Made by a program: the position numbers and the translations under genes. From the NCBI GenBank assembly GCA_049694275.1, contig JBAVQS010000336.1:1-13337 (forward strand): a DNA stretch of 13,337 nt, given 5' to 3'. The first letter of the stretch is position 1, and every line of letters begins with the position of its first letter. Below the pieces are notes generated by a model. The model did no database searches and was not told the origin of the DNA. It was given only the letters and a program-made list of their open reading frames with translations. This DNA is from JBAVQS01 sp049694275 (lineage in GTDB: Bacteria; Chloroflexota; Anaerolineae; UBA4142; SHND01). This document shows positions 1 to 7,306 of the stretch, piece by piece.

Positions 1-1346
1 TATTTTGATGTCCGGTCGCCGCTTTCACCCTGTCCTCTCGGCGGCGCCTTGGCCGCCTGGGCGAGCTGGGCGCGGATCGCTTGCTCCTGTTGCAAAGCCG
101 TTTTCAACTGCTTGTGCAGCCGTGCATTGGCGAGGGCGGGCGCTGCTTGTTCGGCGAGCGCTGTGAGGCGAGGGAGTGTGTCCACTCCAAAAAAGGAGGG
201 AAGCTCGCTGTCCAGATTGAGAAAACCGATCACCTGTCCGTTGGCGAGCATTGGGGCGCCCGCATACGACCGCAGCCAGCTTGTGCCCGAGGGTTTCCAT
301 CCGGGATACAGGGAGATGTCCGTGACCAGGATGGGCTCGCGGGTATCGCACATCTGTTGCAGGCTGGGTGATGTGAGGGATAGTTGAAAATGTTCGATCT
401 GCTGTTCCACCGCCGGCGCGTCCTCATAGCCGCGATGGCGGATCACCCGCGCCCGGGTTCCATCCACCAGCATGACGTTGGCGGCGTGGCACGGGACGAC
501 CCGCACGAGCTGCTCGATAATCCGGTCCAGCACCTCGTCTAATTCCAGGCTGCTGTTGAACGCGGTCGCTGCTTGGGTCAGCGCCTCCGCCAGTTGTTGC
601 GCGTTGTGTGCGTCGTGATACAGCCGCGCGTTTTCGATGGCGATCGTCACCCAGCGCGCGGAAGATTCGAGCAATTGCAATTCATCCTCGCCGAATGCGT
701 TGGCCCGGCTGTGGACCGCCTGGATCACACCGATGACATGATTGTCCATCTCGAGGGGGACGGTGAGCAAGCTGCGGATGTGTCGCCCCGAAACCTTTTC
801 AATGTCGCGATAAATCGTCCCCTGCTCTTCTTCGCCTGAGATACTCATCGAGCGACCGCTTTTCAGGACCAGGCCGGCGACCCCCACATCGGCCGGAATT
901 CGCTGCCCGCGCAACCGGTCGGCGTTCTCGCCGCTTACGGCCGAGAATTCCAATTCTCCGCCGTCCACCAACAAGAGTGACACTCCCTCTGCCCCATCGA
1001 GGAGGGACAAGACGGTGTGGACCACTTTGTTTTGCACCTCGGCCGGATTGAGGCTGGTGACAACGGATTGGCCCATCAATCCCAGCGCGGCGAGGTAGCG
1101 CGTCGAGCGCATCAGCCGCTCCTGGCTCAGCTCGTACTGCGCCAGCAGCCCTTCGAGCTTGGCAATCTCTTGCCGGCGGCCGTCGATCTCTTGCATCAAT
1201 TCTTGAAATGCGGCATTGTCGTTTAGTTCGGCGGGTAGGTCTTGAACTGGCCCGCTCTGCAAGGCGCCTTGCAGAGCCTGCAGTGCCAGGTCAAGCAATG
1301 TGCCTGTGTTATCGGGGGGCAAAGTCTGAGAATCCGTATTTGTCAT
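1..1346 (-). CDS. Dual-GAF-domain signalling protein (3' end at window edge)
   Basis: A minus-strand frame is open without interruption from an ATG at 1346-1344 to the left edge: 448 complete codons, then the bases TA, so the next base decides between stop (TAA/TAG) and Tyr. The hydrophilic tail suggests a stop there. Residues about 45-80 are charged and probably coiled-coil. Residues about 87-245 form a first GAF domain (FGEDELQLLE near its end, then IAIENARLY). Residues about 260-410 form a second GAF domain (SLELDEVLDRI at its start, ARLH at its end). GAF domains bind small ligands or chromophores, or mediate dimerisation. No kinase, cyclase, GGDEF, HTH or membrane segment is visible, so this is probably a cytoplasmic sensor or partner lacking its own output domain. 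GAGG lies 5 nt before the ATG. It is divergent from the lamin-tail gene. The ligand is unknown. Confidence 0.85.
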   Translation of the reverse strand, partial: MTNTDSQTLPPDNTGTLLDLALQALQGALQSGPVQDLPAELNDNAAFQELMQEIDGRRQEIAKLEGLLAQYELSQERLMRSTRYLAALGLMGQSVVTSLNPAEVQNKVVHTVLSLLDGAEGVSLLLVDGGELEFSAVSGENADRLRGQRIPADVGVAGLVLKSGRSMSISGEEEQGTIYRDIEKVSGRHIRSLLTVPLEMDNHVIGVIQAVHSRANAFGEDELQLLESSARWVTIAIENARLYHDAHNAQQLAEALTQAATAFNSSLELDEVLDRIIEQLVRVVPCHAANVMLVDGTRARVIRHRGYEDAPAVEQQIEHFQLSLTSPSLQQMCDTREPILVTDISLYPGWKPSGTSWLRSYAGAPMLANGQVIGFLNLDSELPSFFGVDTLPRLTALAEQAAPALANARLHKQLKTALQQEQAIRAQLAQAAKAPPRGQGESGDRTSK

Positions 1347-1412
1347 GGGGGCCTCATCACTCGCGGCGCTCAACGCACCGCCATTACGCATTATGTCTTA
1401 CCAATGGTCTCT

Positions 1413-1441
1413 ATGATAACATGACTTGGCCGCTTGCTCAA
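1413..1441 (-). promoter_or_regulatory. Candidate sigma70-type promoter for the dual-GAF gene
   Basis: On the minus strand, TTGAGC (1441-1436) and TATCAT (1418-1413) are separated by 17 bp. The hexamers match consensus at 4/6 and 5/6. The predicted start is near 1406, giving a leader of about 60 nt before the ATG at 1346. The call rests on pattern only. Confidence 0.45.
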
Positions 1442-1468
1442 TACCCCCCTCTGCGGTCAATTGCCCTC

Positions 1469-1497
1469 TTGTCATCTGTTCCATCCTCATTTATACT
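1469..1497 (+). promoter_or_regulatory. Candidate sigma70-type promoter for the lamin-tail membrane protein
   Basis: TTGTCA (1469-1474) and TATACT (1492-1497) are separated by exactly 17 bp, each 5/6 to consensus. The predicted transcript starts near 1504. That excludes translation from an upstream in-frame start at 1208 and supports the ATG at 1565. It overlaps no gene and sits back to back with the promoter of the GAF gene, so the 218-bp region 1347-1564 is a divergent control region. Confidence 0.6.
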
Positions 1498-1564
1498 AAC
1501 AAAGGCATGGCGATTGACCTCGCCAGCCTGTCTCTTATTCTCTTGCCCTGGAGAAACTGTGTCT

Positions 1565-3709
1565 ATGCGTGAACCACAATCGCTCCGCTCCATTTCGGAT
1601 GGGATGCCCGGCAAGCGTCAGCTCGTGGCAGTCTTATCTTTTACCTTCATCGTTCTTTCCATCCTTGCATTTACAATGTTCAGCCCTGCCGGTCCGGTTG
1701 AATCCAGTCCGGCATTGGCGCCTGGAACCAGAACACCAACCCGCACGCCGCGAACGGTAACCCCACGCCCACCGTGTTATGTTGGTGAAGGGATAACCTG
1801 CACGCCAACGCCACGCCCTACCAACACACCGCTGCCTACCAACACACCGCTGCCCACCAACACACCCAAAGACCCAACGAATACGCCGTGGCCGACCAAT
1901 ACCGCCACCGATACGCCCACCGAGAATCTGCTGCCCCGAGCGCCCAATCTATCGACCGATACGGCGACGCCAACGCTTGCGCCCACGCTAACCGAGACGC
2001 CGACGGCATCCCCATCGCCGACGGCATCGGCGACCGGGACGGCATCCCCGACCTTATTGGCGACCCTGACGCAGACGCCGACGCTCCCCCCACCATCCGG
2101 CATCCATATTGTAATTAGTGAGTTTCGCACGCACGGGCCCAACGGCGCCAGCGACCAGTTCATCGAAGTGTACAACCCGGACAAACTCGCCGTCGACATC
2201 ACCGGATGGAAGATCCGGGTGTCGGACAGCGCCCTGCTCCCACAGGTGACGACCGTGGTGACGATCAGCGTCAAAACGATCCTGCAGCCCGGCTATCACC
2301 TGCTCGCCGCCAATGTGAGCCCGAATGGGTACAGCGGCGCAGCTAAACCGGACCTGACCTTTACCGACCGGATTCCCGATGATGGCGGCATCGCGCTGGC
2401 CACCGGGAACGATCAGGTGGTGGATGCGGTCGGGATGAGCAACAACTCGGCTTTCAAGATTGGGACCCCGCTGCAACCCCTCACGGCAAACGTCGATTCG
2501 AGCTATGAGCGCTTGTTGGGCGGCCCGGCCGGCAGTTGTGTCAATACCAATAACAACCTAGGTGATTTCCGCGTCCGCACACCCAGCGAGCCTCAGGCCC
2601 TGGCGAACCTGCCCAACCCTTGCGGGGGTACGGCGACGCCGACCTCGCCAGCGGCGGCAACGACGCCGGCGGCAACCGGCGTCCCGGCGCTTCAGGGGAC
2701 AGGGCTCTTCTCCGAATTCCGCTCGACCTGGTTTGTGGACAACATCCAGCCGCCGCAGGCGCTAACGGCGATATCGATTGAGACGATTATCCGAAACCTG
2801 CTTCTGGCGATCCTTCTCGCGATTCTCTTTGGCTTTTTCGGGTTGCTCTTGTATGATACCCTCGAAGCGCACGAGGATGAGATAGAGAAATACCTGGGAC
2901 CGCTCCAGGGATGGATGCGCGCGGGCATGGCGCAGTTGAGCGCGTTCGGCGCGGCGATGGCCCGCTATCACCTGGAATGGCTGGTCGAAGTTGTGGAGAT
3001 TGTGATTGCACTGGCTGTCTTTGGGCTCGTCTATTCGTTCGTCGACCCCAGATTCAGCTTTACCCGGCCCGATGCGCTGGCAACCTTCCTAGCCGTCACC
3101 CTTTCTGTCGGGTTGGTTAACCTGCTCGACGACCTGGCGAAGGTGTGGTACGTCCGAGCGATCGGCGGTCAGGCCGCTGTGCGGGTGCATCCGGGGAACC
3201 TGCTCATCGCCGGGCTCCTCGTACTGATTTCGCGGTTGGGCGCTCTTTCGCCGGGCATCCTTTCGGTCGGTCCGGGCGGGTTTGAAGGCGAAGAAAAGGG
3301 CCCGGCGCACCACCTCAGTCTGGCCGGCGCCGCGGGCTATGGCATTCCGGCGATCATCGCCTGGCTGGTTCTCCTGGCTATTCCACAAGGAAGCACCGGG
3401 ACCATGCTCTGGGCGGCCACGGTAGTCTCGCTGATCTTTGCCATTGCGCTCCAGTCCGTTTTCTTTGAAATGATCCCGATCCCCGGGTTTTACGGGCAGG
3501 CGATCTTTAAGCAAAACCGGCTCCTCTGGTTCGCGCTGTTCGTGTTCTTTACGTTCATGTTCGTGCAAACCCAGTTAAACCCCTCCGGCTCTTTTGTGAG
3601 CACGTTTGACAAGCCGAACATGATCGCGCTCACCATTTTCGTGCTGGTTTTTGGGGCGGTGAGCGTCGGGCTCTGGCTCTATTTCCAACGATACCCCAAA
3701 CCCAAGTAG
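1565..3709 (+). CDS. Lamin-tail-domain protein with Pro/Thr linker and C-terminal polytopic membrane domain
   Basis: The product has 714 residues. In order: a short basic N-terminus; a hydrophobic signal-anchor at about 19-39; a low-complexity Pro/Thr/Asn linker at about 56-179 with TNTPLP repeats; a lamin-tail (LTD) domain from about 180 (VISEFRTHGP, DQFIEVYNP, DITGWKI, LQPGYHLL) to about 355; a second Thr/Ala/Pro linker at 356-376; then about seven to eight membrane segments (about 404-432, 472-494, 504-526, 544-566, 593-610, 614-641, 653-670, 686-710). The last part carries SRLGALSPGIL (556-566) and MIPIPGFYG (636-644). The linker and LTD should lie outside the membrane; LTD domains are Ig-like and occur in secreted bacterial proteins. 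The IPIPG motif recalls the PIPxxDG segment of M50 site-2 proteases, but no HExxH motif exists, so protease activity is not supported. The start was chosen from the promoter at 1469 and GGAG 11 nt upstream. It is alone in its transcript, followed by a terminator. Confidence 0.85.
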   Translation: MREPQSLRSISDGMPGKRQLVAVLSFTFIVLSILAFTMFSPAGPVESSPALAPGTRTPTRTPRTVTPRPPCYVGEGITCTPTPRPTNTPLPTNTPLPTNTPKDPTNTPWPTNTATDTPTENLLPRAPNLSTDTATPTLAPTLTETPTASPSPTASATGTASPTLLATLTQTPTLPPPSGIHIVISEFRTHGPNGASDQFIEVYNPDKLAVDITGWKIRVSDSALLPQVTTVVTISVKTILQPGYHLLAANVSPNGYSGAAKPDLTFTDRIPDDGGIALATGNDQVVDAVGMSNNSAFKIGTPLQPLTANVDSSYERLLGGPAGSCVNTNNNLGDFRVRTPSEPQALANLPNPCGGTATPTSPAAATTPAATGVPALQGTGLFSEFRSTWFVDNIQPPQALTAISIETIIRNLLLAILLAILFGFFGLLLYDTLEAHEDEIEKYLGPLQGWMRAGMAQLSAFGAAMARYHLEWLVEVVEIVIALAVFGLVYSFVDPRFSFTRPDALATFLAVTLSVGLVNLLDDLAKVWYVRAIGGQAAVRVHPGNLLIAGLLVLISRLGALSPGILSVGPGGFEGEEKGPAHHLSLAGAAGYGIPAIIAWLVLLAIPQGSTGTMLWAATVVSLIFAIALQSVFFEMIPIPGFYGQAIFKQNRLLWFALFVFFTFMFVQTQLNPSGSFVSTFDKPNMIALTIFVLVFGAVSVGLWLYFQRYPKPK
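1819..1867 (+). repeat. 18-bp tandem repeat inside the Pro/Thr linker
   Basis: Two exact copies of an 18-bp unit (TACCAACACACCGCTGCC) at 1819-1836 and 1837-1854, then a partial third copy to about 1867. They encode TNTPLP TNTPLP TNTP. The exact match at nucleotide level points to recent slippage or duplication, so the linker length probably varies between strains. Confidence 0.9.
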
Positions 3710-3768
3710 ACATATGATAGAAAACGGAGAAAAGCGCGTTCCCGGCTCGTACTAGCTCGTACCGTTCT

Positions 3769-3807
3769 GACTGCGGTCCTCGGCCCGAGGGCCGCAGTCG
3801 CTTTCTT
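3769..3807 (+). terminator. Rho-independent terminator after the lamin-tail gene
   Basis: Left arm 3769-3782, loop GCC 3783-3785 and right arm 3786-3799 form a 14-bp stem with one U-G wobble, very GC-rich. It is followed by GCTTTCTT, an imperfect T tract. It starts 59 bp after the stop codon and ends the transcript before the GNAT operon promoter. Confidence 0.8.
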
Positions 3808-3824
3808 GTGGAGAAATACGCCTC

Positions 3825-3859
3825 CGCCAGTCGCCAGGTGGCGCGCCGGCTGGCTGGCG
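3825..3859. repeat. GC-rich imperfect hairpin between two operons
   Basis: CGCCAG occurs at 3825-3830 and 3832-3837, and opposes the right arm around 3850-3859 (CTGGCTGGCG). Pairing gives 6 + 4 bp with a 3-nt bulge and a 12-nt loop that contains the palindrome GGCGCGCC. ATTCTCATTTT follows. It could be a back-up terminator or a protein-binding palindrome just upstream of the promoter at 3874. Confidence 0.4.
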
Positions 3860-3873
3860 CATTCTCATTTTGA

Positions 3874-3903
3874 TTTACAGAGAGCGTCTATTCGTGGTAA
3901 AAT
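3874..3903 (+). promoter_or_regulatory. Candidate promoter for the GNAT / R3H-ATPase operon, leaderless start
   Basis: TTTACA (3874-3879) and TAAAAT (3898-3903) are separated by 18 bp, each 5/6 to consensus. The predicted transcription start is 3909-3912, on or next to the ATG at 3912. No Shine-Dalgarno sequence precedes that ATG, which fits a leaderless mRNA. Confidence 0.55.
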
Positions 3904-3911
3904 AACCCCGT

Positions 3912-4952
3912 ATGCTACGACCGCTCAGCTTTCAGGATTTACGGTCTGTTCGCGACTTGCAACCACGGGGGGTTGAGTTGGACTATGAACGTGCACGCTT
4001 GTGGCCGCACAGCCCGCTGAGCGCGGCCCTGGCGGCGCAACTCCCATTCAACGAAATCGGCGCTACGACGCTCGTCCTTTACCCCAATCACAGCAAACAT
4101 CACCCCCTCGGGTTTGTCCAGGCCCGCATGCGCCGCCATCGACCGGAAGGCGATATTAGCTATATCGCCCCGTCTCTGGACGCGCATCCCGACGGAGTGA
4201 CAATCTGGTACCGGCTGCTGGCCGAAGCGACGAATGCGCTGTGCGAAAAGGGTTGCCAGCGCATTTATGTCCAGATGCCCAACGACCTGGATGCGGAGCA
4301 GGTCTTTCGCCAGGCCGGTTTTGGCGTCTATGCGCATGAGGACATTTACCTGCTGACGCCGGAACATCTCCAGACATTCAGCCGGCCCACCGGCCCGCGG
4401 GTGCTCCGCCGGCAGCGAACGCGTGACGGGTGGAACCTGCTGCGGTTATACAATGCAGCCACCCCGCGGCCGGTCCAACAAGCAGAGGGGATGCTCAGCA
4501 CAGAAGGGCGGCTGGGCAAGCTGGCAGATTGGTGGGAACAGGCAAGCGGGACCGGCTATGTGCTGGATGCCAATTCAGATGGCGGATTGGTGGGCGCCGC
4601 GCGCGTAACGCGCGGGAGCGCGGCGATCTGGCTGCGCCTCTATCTCCATCCGGGCGCCCAAAACCAGGCGGGCGAACTGGTGTGCGGCGCATTGAGCCTT
4701 GTCAACACCGGCCACCCGCGCCCTATCTATTGCAGTGTGCGCGACTATGAGGGTGGAATCCGGGTATGGCTCGAAACCGCCCAGTTTGAATATCAATTCA
4801 AGCGCAGTCTGCTGGTCAAGCACGCGACAGTACGTGTCAAAGAACCGGCCCTGTGGGCCGTGCCGGTGCTGGAAAAGCCAGCCCCGGTCGTGCCTACCCA
4901 CATTCAAGCACGCGAATGGGAAAAGGAACATTTCCCCGCGCTCAAGTTATGA
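3912..4952 (+). CDS. Tandem GNAT-like acetyltransferase-fold protein
   Basis: The product has 346 residues and no signal peptide. The N-terminal half (about 1-155) resembles a GNAT fold: an LRPLSFQDL start, a central strand with HPLGFVQARM, then CQRIYVQMPNDLDAEQVFRQAGF, typical of the motif-B end of GNAT enzymes. The second half (about 160-330) seems to repeat the fold (GGLVGAARV, AAIWLRLYLHP, PIYCSVRDYEGGIRVWLETAQFEYQ). I do not see a clean R/QxxGxG/A acetyl-CoA loop in either half, so activity is unproven; one copy may be structural. The gene is probably leaderless and the stop lies 4 nt before the next ATG, so it is translationally coupled to the R3H ATPase. Substrate unknown. GNAT-fold is my inference from pattern; no family name is claimed. 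Confidence 0.7.
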   Translation: MLRPLSFQDLRSVRDLQPRGVELDYERARLWPHSPLSAALAAQLPFNEIGATTLVLYPNHSKHHPLGFVQARMRRHRPEGDISYIAPSLDAHPDGVTIWYRLLAEATNALCEKGCQRIYVQMPNDLDAEQVFRQAGFGVYAHEDIYLLTPEHLQTFSRPTGPRVLRRQRTRDGWNLLRLYNAATPRPVQQAEGMLSTEGRLGKLADWWEQASGTGYVLDANSDGGLVGAARVTRGSAAIWLRLYLHPGAQNQAGELVCGALSLVNTGHPRPIYCSVRDYEGGIRVWLETAQFEYQFKRSLLVKHATVRVKEPALWAVPVLEKPAPVVPTHIQAREWEKEHFPALKL

Positions 4953-4956
4953 GGTT

Positions 4957-6522
4957 ATGGAACAGACGATTACGGACGACCTACAAGTATTATGCTCGGT
5001 ACTGCCGCCGCAGATTCTCGCGGCCCTGGCGGAAATGGACGACAGCGACAACCTGCTCGAAATCGTCCTGGACCTCGGGCGATTGCCCGAGGCGCGCTAT
5101 GTCAACGGCGAAAAGATACTGGCGACAACGGAAATCACTCAGGTCGATATTGATTATGTGGTCTCGCGAATTGGCGAGTTTTCGGACGACAATCGCGCGG
5201 GGATTCCGCGCACCCTGCATCGCATCTCGGCGATTCGCAACCGCAAGGGGCGCATCGTCGGCCTGACCTGCCGGGTCGGGCGAGCGGTGTTCGGAACCAT
5301 CGAAATCATCGCGGATATTATCGAGTCGGGCAAAAGTGTGCTCCTGCTCGGCCGTCCGGGCGTCGGCAAGACGACGATGCTCCGCGAGGCGGCGCGTGTC
5401 CTGAGCGAAACCCGGCGCGTGATCATTGTTGATACGTCGAACGAGATCGGGGGAGACGGCGATATTCCGCACCCAGCCATCGGCAAGGCGCGGCGGATGC
5501 AGGTGCCCACGCCGACCCTGCAACATGAGGTGATGATTGAGGCGGTAGAGAACCACATGCCGCAGATTATCGTCATCGACGAGATCGGGCGCGAGCTCGA
5601 GGCGGACGCCGCACGTACCATCGCCGAGCGCGGCGTCCAGTTGATCGGGACGGCGCACGGGCAGACGCTCGAAAACCTGATGATGAACCCGACCCTGATG
5701 GACCTGGTTGGCGGCATTCAATCAGTGACTCTCTCCGACGAAGAAGCCCGGCGGCGTGGAACTCAAAAGAGCATCCTGGAACGCAAGGCGCCGCCCACTT
5801 TTGATATTCTCGTCGAGATCCAGGAGCGGAACCGGGTCGCGGTGCACCCCGACGTAGGACAGTCGGTCGATGCCTTTTTGCGAGGTCGGACTTTGCCGCC
5901 CGAGATTCGGATGCGCGGTCAGGCCGGCCAGGTCGAGATTCAACGTCCAGAAACACGGGTGCGGGAAGCCCCTCGGGCGGGCGAACGTGGCCTCGCGACC
6001 AGTGGGCGACCGCGCGTCGTGGAACCGCCTGAGGAAAGGCAAAACATCCGCAATGTCAAGCCGCTGCGCCTTTATCCTTATGGATTGAGCCAGGACCGGC
6101 TAGAGACAGCAGCCAAATCCCTGCAACTTCCGATCCGGATTGTGGGTGATGTTGGCGACGCCGATGCCGTGCTCACGCTCAAGAACTATTATCGCAAGCG
6201 GCCGCCGGCCGTGATAGACGCCGAGCGGCGCGGCGTGCCGGTCTATGTCCTGCGCTCCAACACCATTGCACAGATGGAGGGGATTCTCGAAGACCTCTTT
6301 GGCGTGGATGGGGAAGGGGACCCGATGCAAGAGGCCCTGCAAGAAACGGAAATGGCGATTCAGCGGGTGATGGCCGGGGCCAATTCGGTCGAACTCTCCC
6401 CGCAGAGTGCATACGTGCGGCGCTATCAACACGAGCGCATCAAGCAGGCCAATCTCTTTTCGCGCAGCCTCGGCAAAGAGCCCAAGCGCCGGGTCCGGGT
6501 GTATGCAAGCGACGGAGGTTAA
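4957..6522 (+). CDS. SpoIIIAA/Ycf45-like AAA ATPase with R3H nucleic-acid-binding domain
   Basis: The product has 521 residues. Residues 1-100 match the SpoIIIAA/Ycf45 N-terminus (VLPPQILAALAEMDD, LEIVLDLGRLPEARY). The Walker A motif GRPGVGKT is at 132-139 and Walker B VIDEIG has Asp208/Glu209. A variable linker at about 310-365 is followed by a conserved segment (RLYPYGLSQDRLE to about 450) and a C-terminal R3H domain (about 459-515; MAIQRVMAGANSVELSPQS, YVRRYQHERI). R3H domains bind single-stranded nucleic acid. Proteins with this layout occur in cyanobacteria, plastids (Ycf45) and Chloroflexota; their role is not established, and SpoIIIAA is a relative from sporulation. No sporulation gene is near. 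The start at 4957 was taken because GAGG lies just upstream and the family begins there; the upstream extension of this frame overlaps the GNAT gene. Confidence 0.9.
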   Translation: MEQTITDDLQVLCSVLPPQILAALAEMDDSDNLLEIVLDLGRLPEARYVNGEKILATTEITQVDIDYVVSRIGEFSDDNRAGIPRTLHRISAIRNRKGRIVGLTCRVGRAVFGTIEIIADIIESGKSVLLLGRPGVGKTTMLREAARVLSETRRVIIVDTSNEIGGDGDIPHPAIGKARRMQVPTPTLQHEVMIEAVENHMPQIIVIDEIGRELEADAARTIAERGVQLIGTAHGQTLENLMMNPTLMDLVGGIQSVTLSDEEARRRGTQKSILERKAPPTFDILVEIQERNRVAVHPDVGQSVDAFLRGRTLPPEIRMRGQAGQVEIQRPETRVREAPRAGERGLATSGRPRVVEPPEERQNIRNVKPLRLYPYGLSQDRLETAAKSLQLPIRIVGDVGDADAVLTLKNYYRKRPPAVIDAERRGVPVYVLRSNTIAQMEGILEDLFGVDGEGDPMQEALQETEMAIQRVMAGANSVELSPQSAYVRRYQHERIKQANLFSRSLGKEPKRRVRVYASDGG

Positions 6523-6523
6523 C

Positions 6524-6597
6524 TAGTCGAATGGTCGAAGAGTTGGCTAGTCCGATGTGTCGGGCTATTCGACTATTTGACCAGACAACTATTTGAC
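6524..6597. repeat. Inverted and direct repeats between the R3H ATPase gene and tmk
   Basis: The 76-bp gap contains a perfect 9-bp inverted repeat, TAGTCGAAT (6524-6532) and ATTCGACTA (6567-6575), enclosing 34 nt, and a perfect 10-bp direct repeat, ACTATTTGAC (6572-6581 and 6588-6597), with 16-bp periodicity. The second direct repeat abuts the tmk ATG at 6599, where a ribosome-binding site would be expected and none is seen. It could be an operator, an RNA fold that controls tmk translation, or a small dispersed intergenic repeat. Confidence 0.65.
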
Positions 6598-6598
6598 T

Positions 6599-7267
6599 AT
6601 GTTCATCACCTTTGAGGGCCCCGAGGGGAGCGGCAAATCGACGCAGGTGCGCATGCTGGCCGAGTATTTGCGGGAGCGCGGGCAGGATGTGCTTTTGACT
6701 CGCGAGCCGGGCGGAACCGCCATTGGCGACCAGATTCGTGCCATCCTTCATTCACACGATAATGCAGGGATGGTTCCGACGGGCGAACTCTTACTCTATA
6801 ATGCTGCGCGCGCCCAGATTGTGAGCGAGGTGATTCGGCCGGCGCTGGCCGCGGGCAGAGTGGTTCTCTCCGATCGCTATGCTGATTCGACAATCGCCTA
6901 TCAAGGGTACGGCCGCCAAATTGATCTGGATGCCGTGAAACAAGTCATTCACCTGGCGACGGGCGGGCTCAAGCCGGATCTGACATTTTTGATTGACGTC
7001 TCTGTGGAAACGGGACTGGCGCGTCGTAAGGATGGGGCCCGGCGCGGTGAGGAATGGACCCGAATGGATTCGCTGGCGATAGAGTTTTACGAACGGGTGC
7101 GTGAGGGCTATTGCATATTGATGCGCGAAGAGCCCGAGCGCTGGGTGCGAATTGACGGGACGCCGGGAATTCAAGCAGTGCAAAACGAGTTGCGCCGGCA
7201 GATGGATTATGCACTAGAACAGTTTCATCTTCATCGAACCGACTATCACGGGTACAGGACCGCGTGA
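6599..7267 (+). CDS. tmk: Thymidylate kinase
   Basis: Phosphorylates dTMP to dTDP with ATP, the step after thymidylate synthase in dTTP synthesis; cytoplasmic. The product has 222 residues, a usual length. P-loop EGPEGSGKST at 6-15; REPGGT at 35-40 (the family's dTMP-site loop); DRYADSTIAYQG from 92, the diagnostic DRY motif; an Arg-rich LID region at about 141-156 (RRKDGARRGEEWTRMD). The ATG at 6599 is preferred to an in-frame TTG at 6593 because family proteins begin MFITFEGPEG. No Shine-Dalgarno sequence precedes it; the upstream gap is occupied by repeats. It is followed 39 bp later by a DarA-like gene, as in Firmicutes. Confidence 0.97.
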   Translation: MFITFEGPEGSGKSTQVRMLAEYLRERGQDVLLTREPGGTAIGDQIRAILHSHDNAGMVPTGELLLYNAARAQIVSEVIRPALAAGRVVLSDRYADSTIAYQGYGRQIDLDAVKQVIHLATGGLKPDLTFLIDVSVETGLARRKDGARRGEEWTRMDSLAIEFYERVREGYCILMREEPERWVRIDGTPGIQAVQNELRRQMDYALEQFHLHRTDYHGYRTA

Positions 7268-7306
7268 GCGGCGTTCCCCGTAAAACCGTACTGAAAGGAG
7301 AAACCC

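Noticed and set aside
1208..1564. Upstream extension of the lamin-tail reading frame by 119 codons
   Set aside because: It overlaps the GAF gene and crosses the promoter at 1469-1497; the hydrophobic anchor expected near the N-terminus starts just after the ATG at 1565.
3194..3520. Active M50 site-2 protease in the lamin-tail protein
   Set aside because: The IPIPG motif is suggestive, but no HExxH zinc motif occurs in any membrane segment, so catalysis is not supported.
3714..3755. 13-codon ORF after the lamin-tail gene
   Set aside because: Very short, no ribosome-binding site, and it lies between a stop codon and a terminator.
4990..5721. 243-codon minus-strand open frame opposite the R3H ATPase
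   Set aside because: Shadow of a strongly coding plus strand that has intact Walker motifs; His/Arg/Asp-rich composition is typical of antisense frames.
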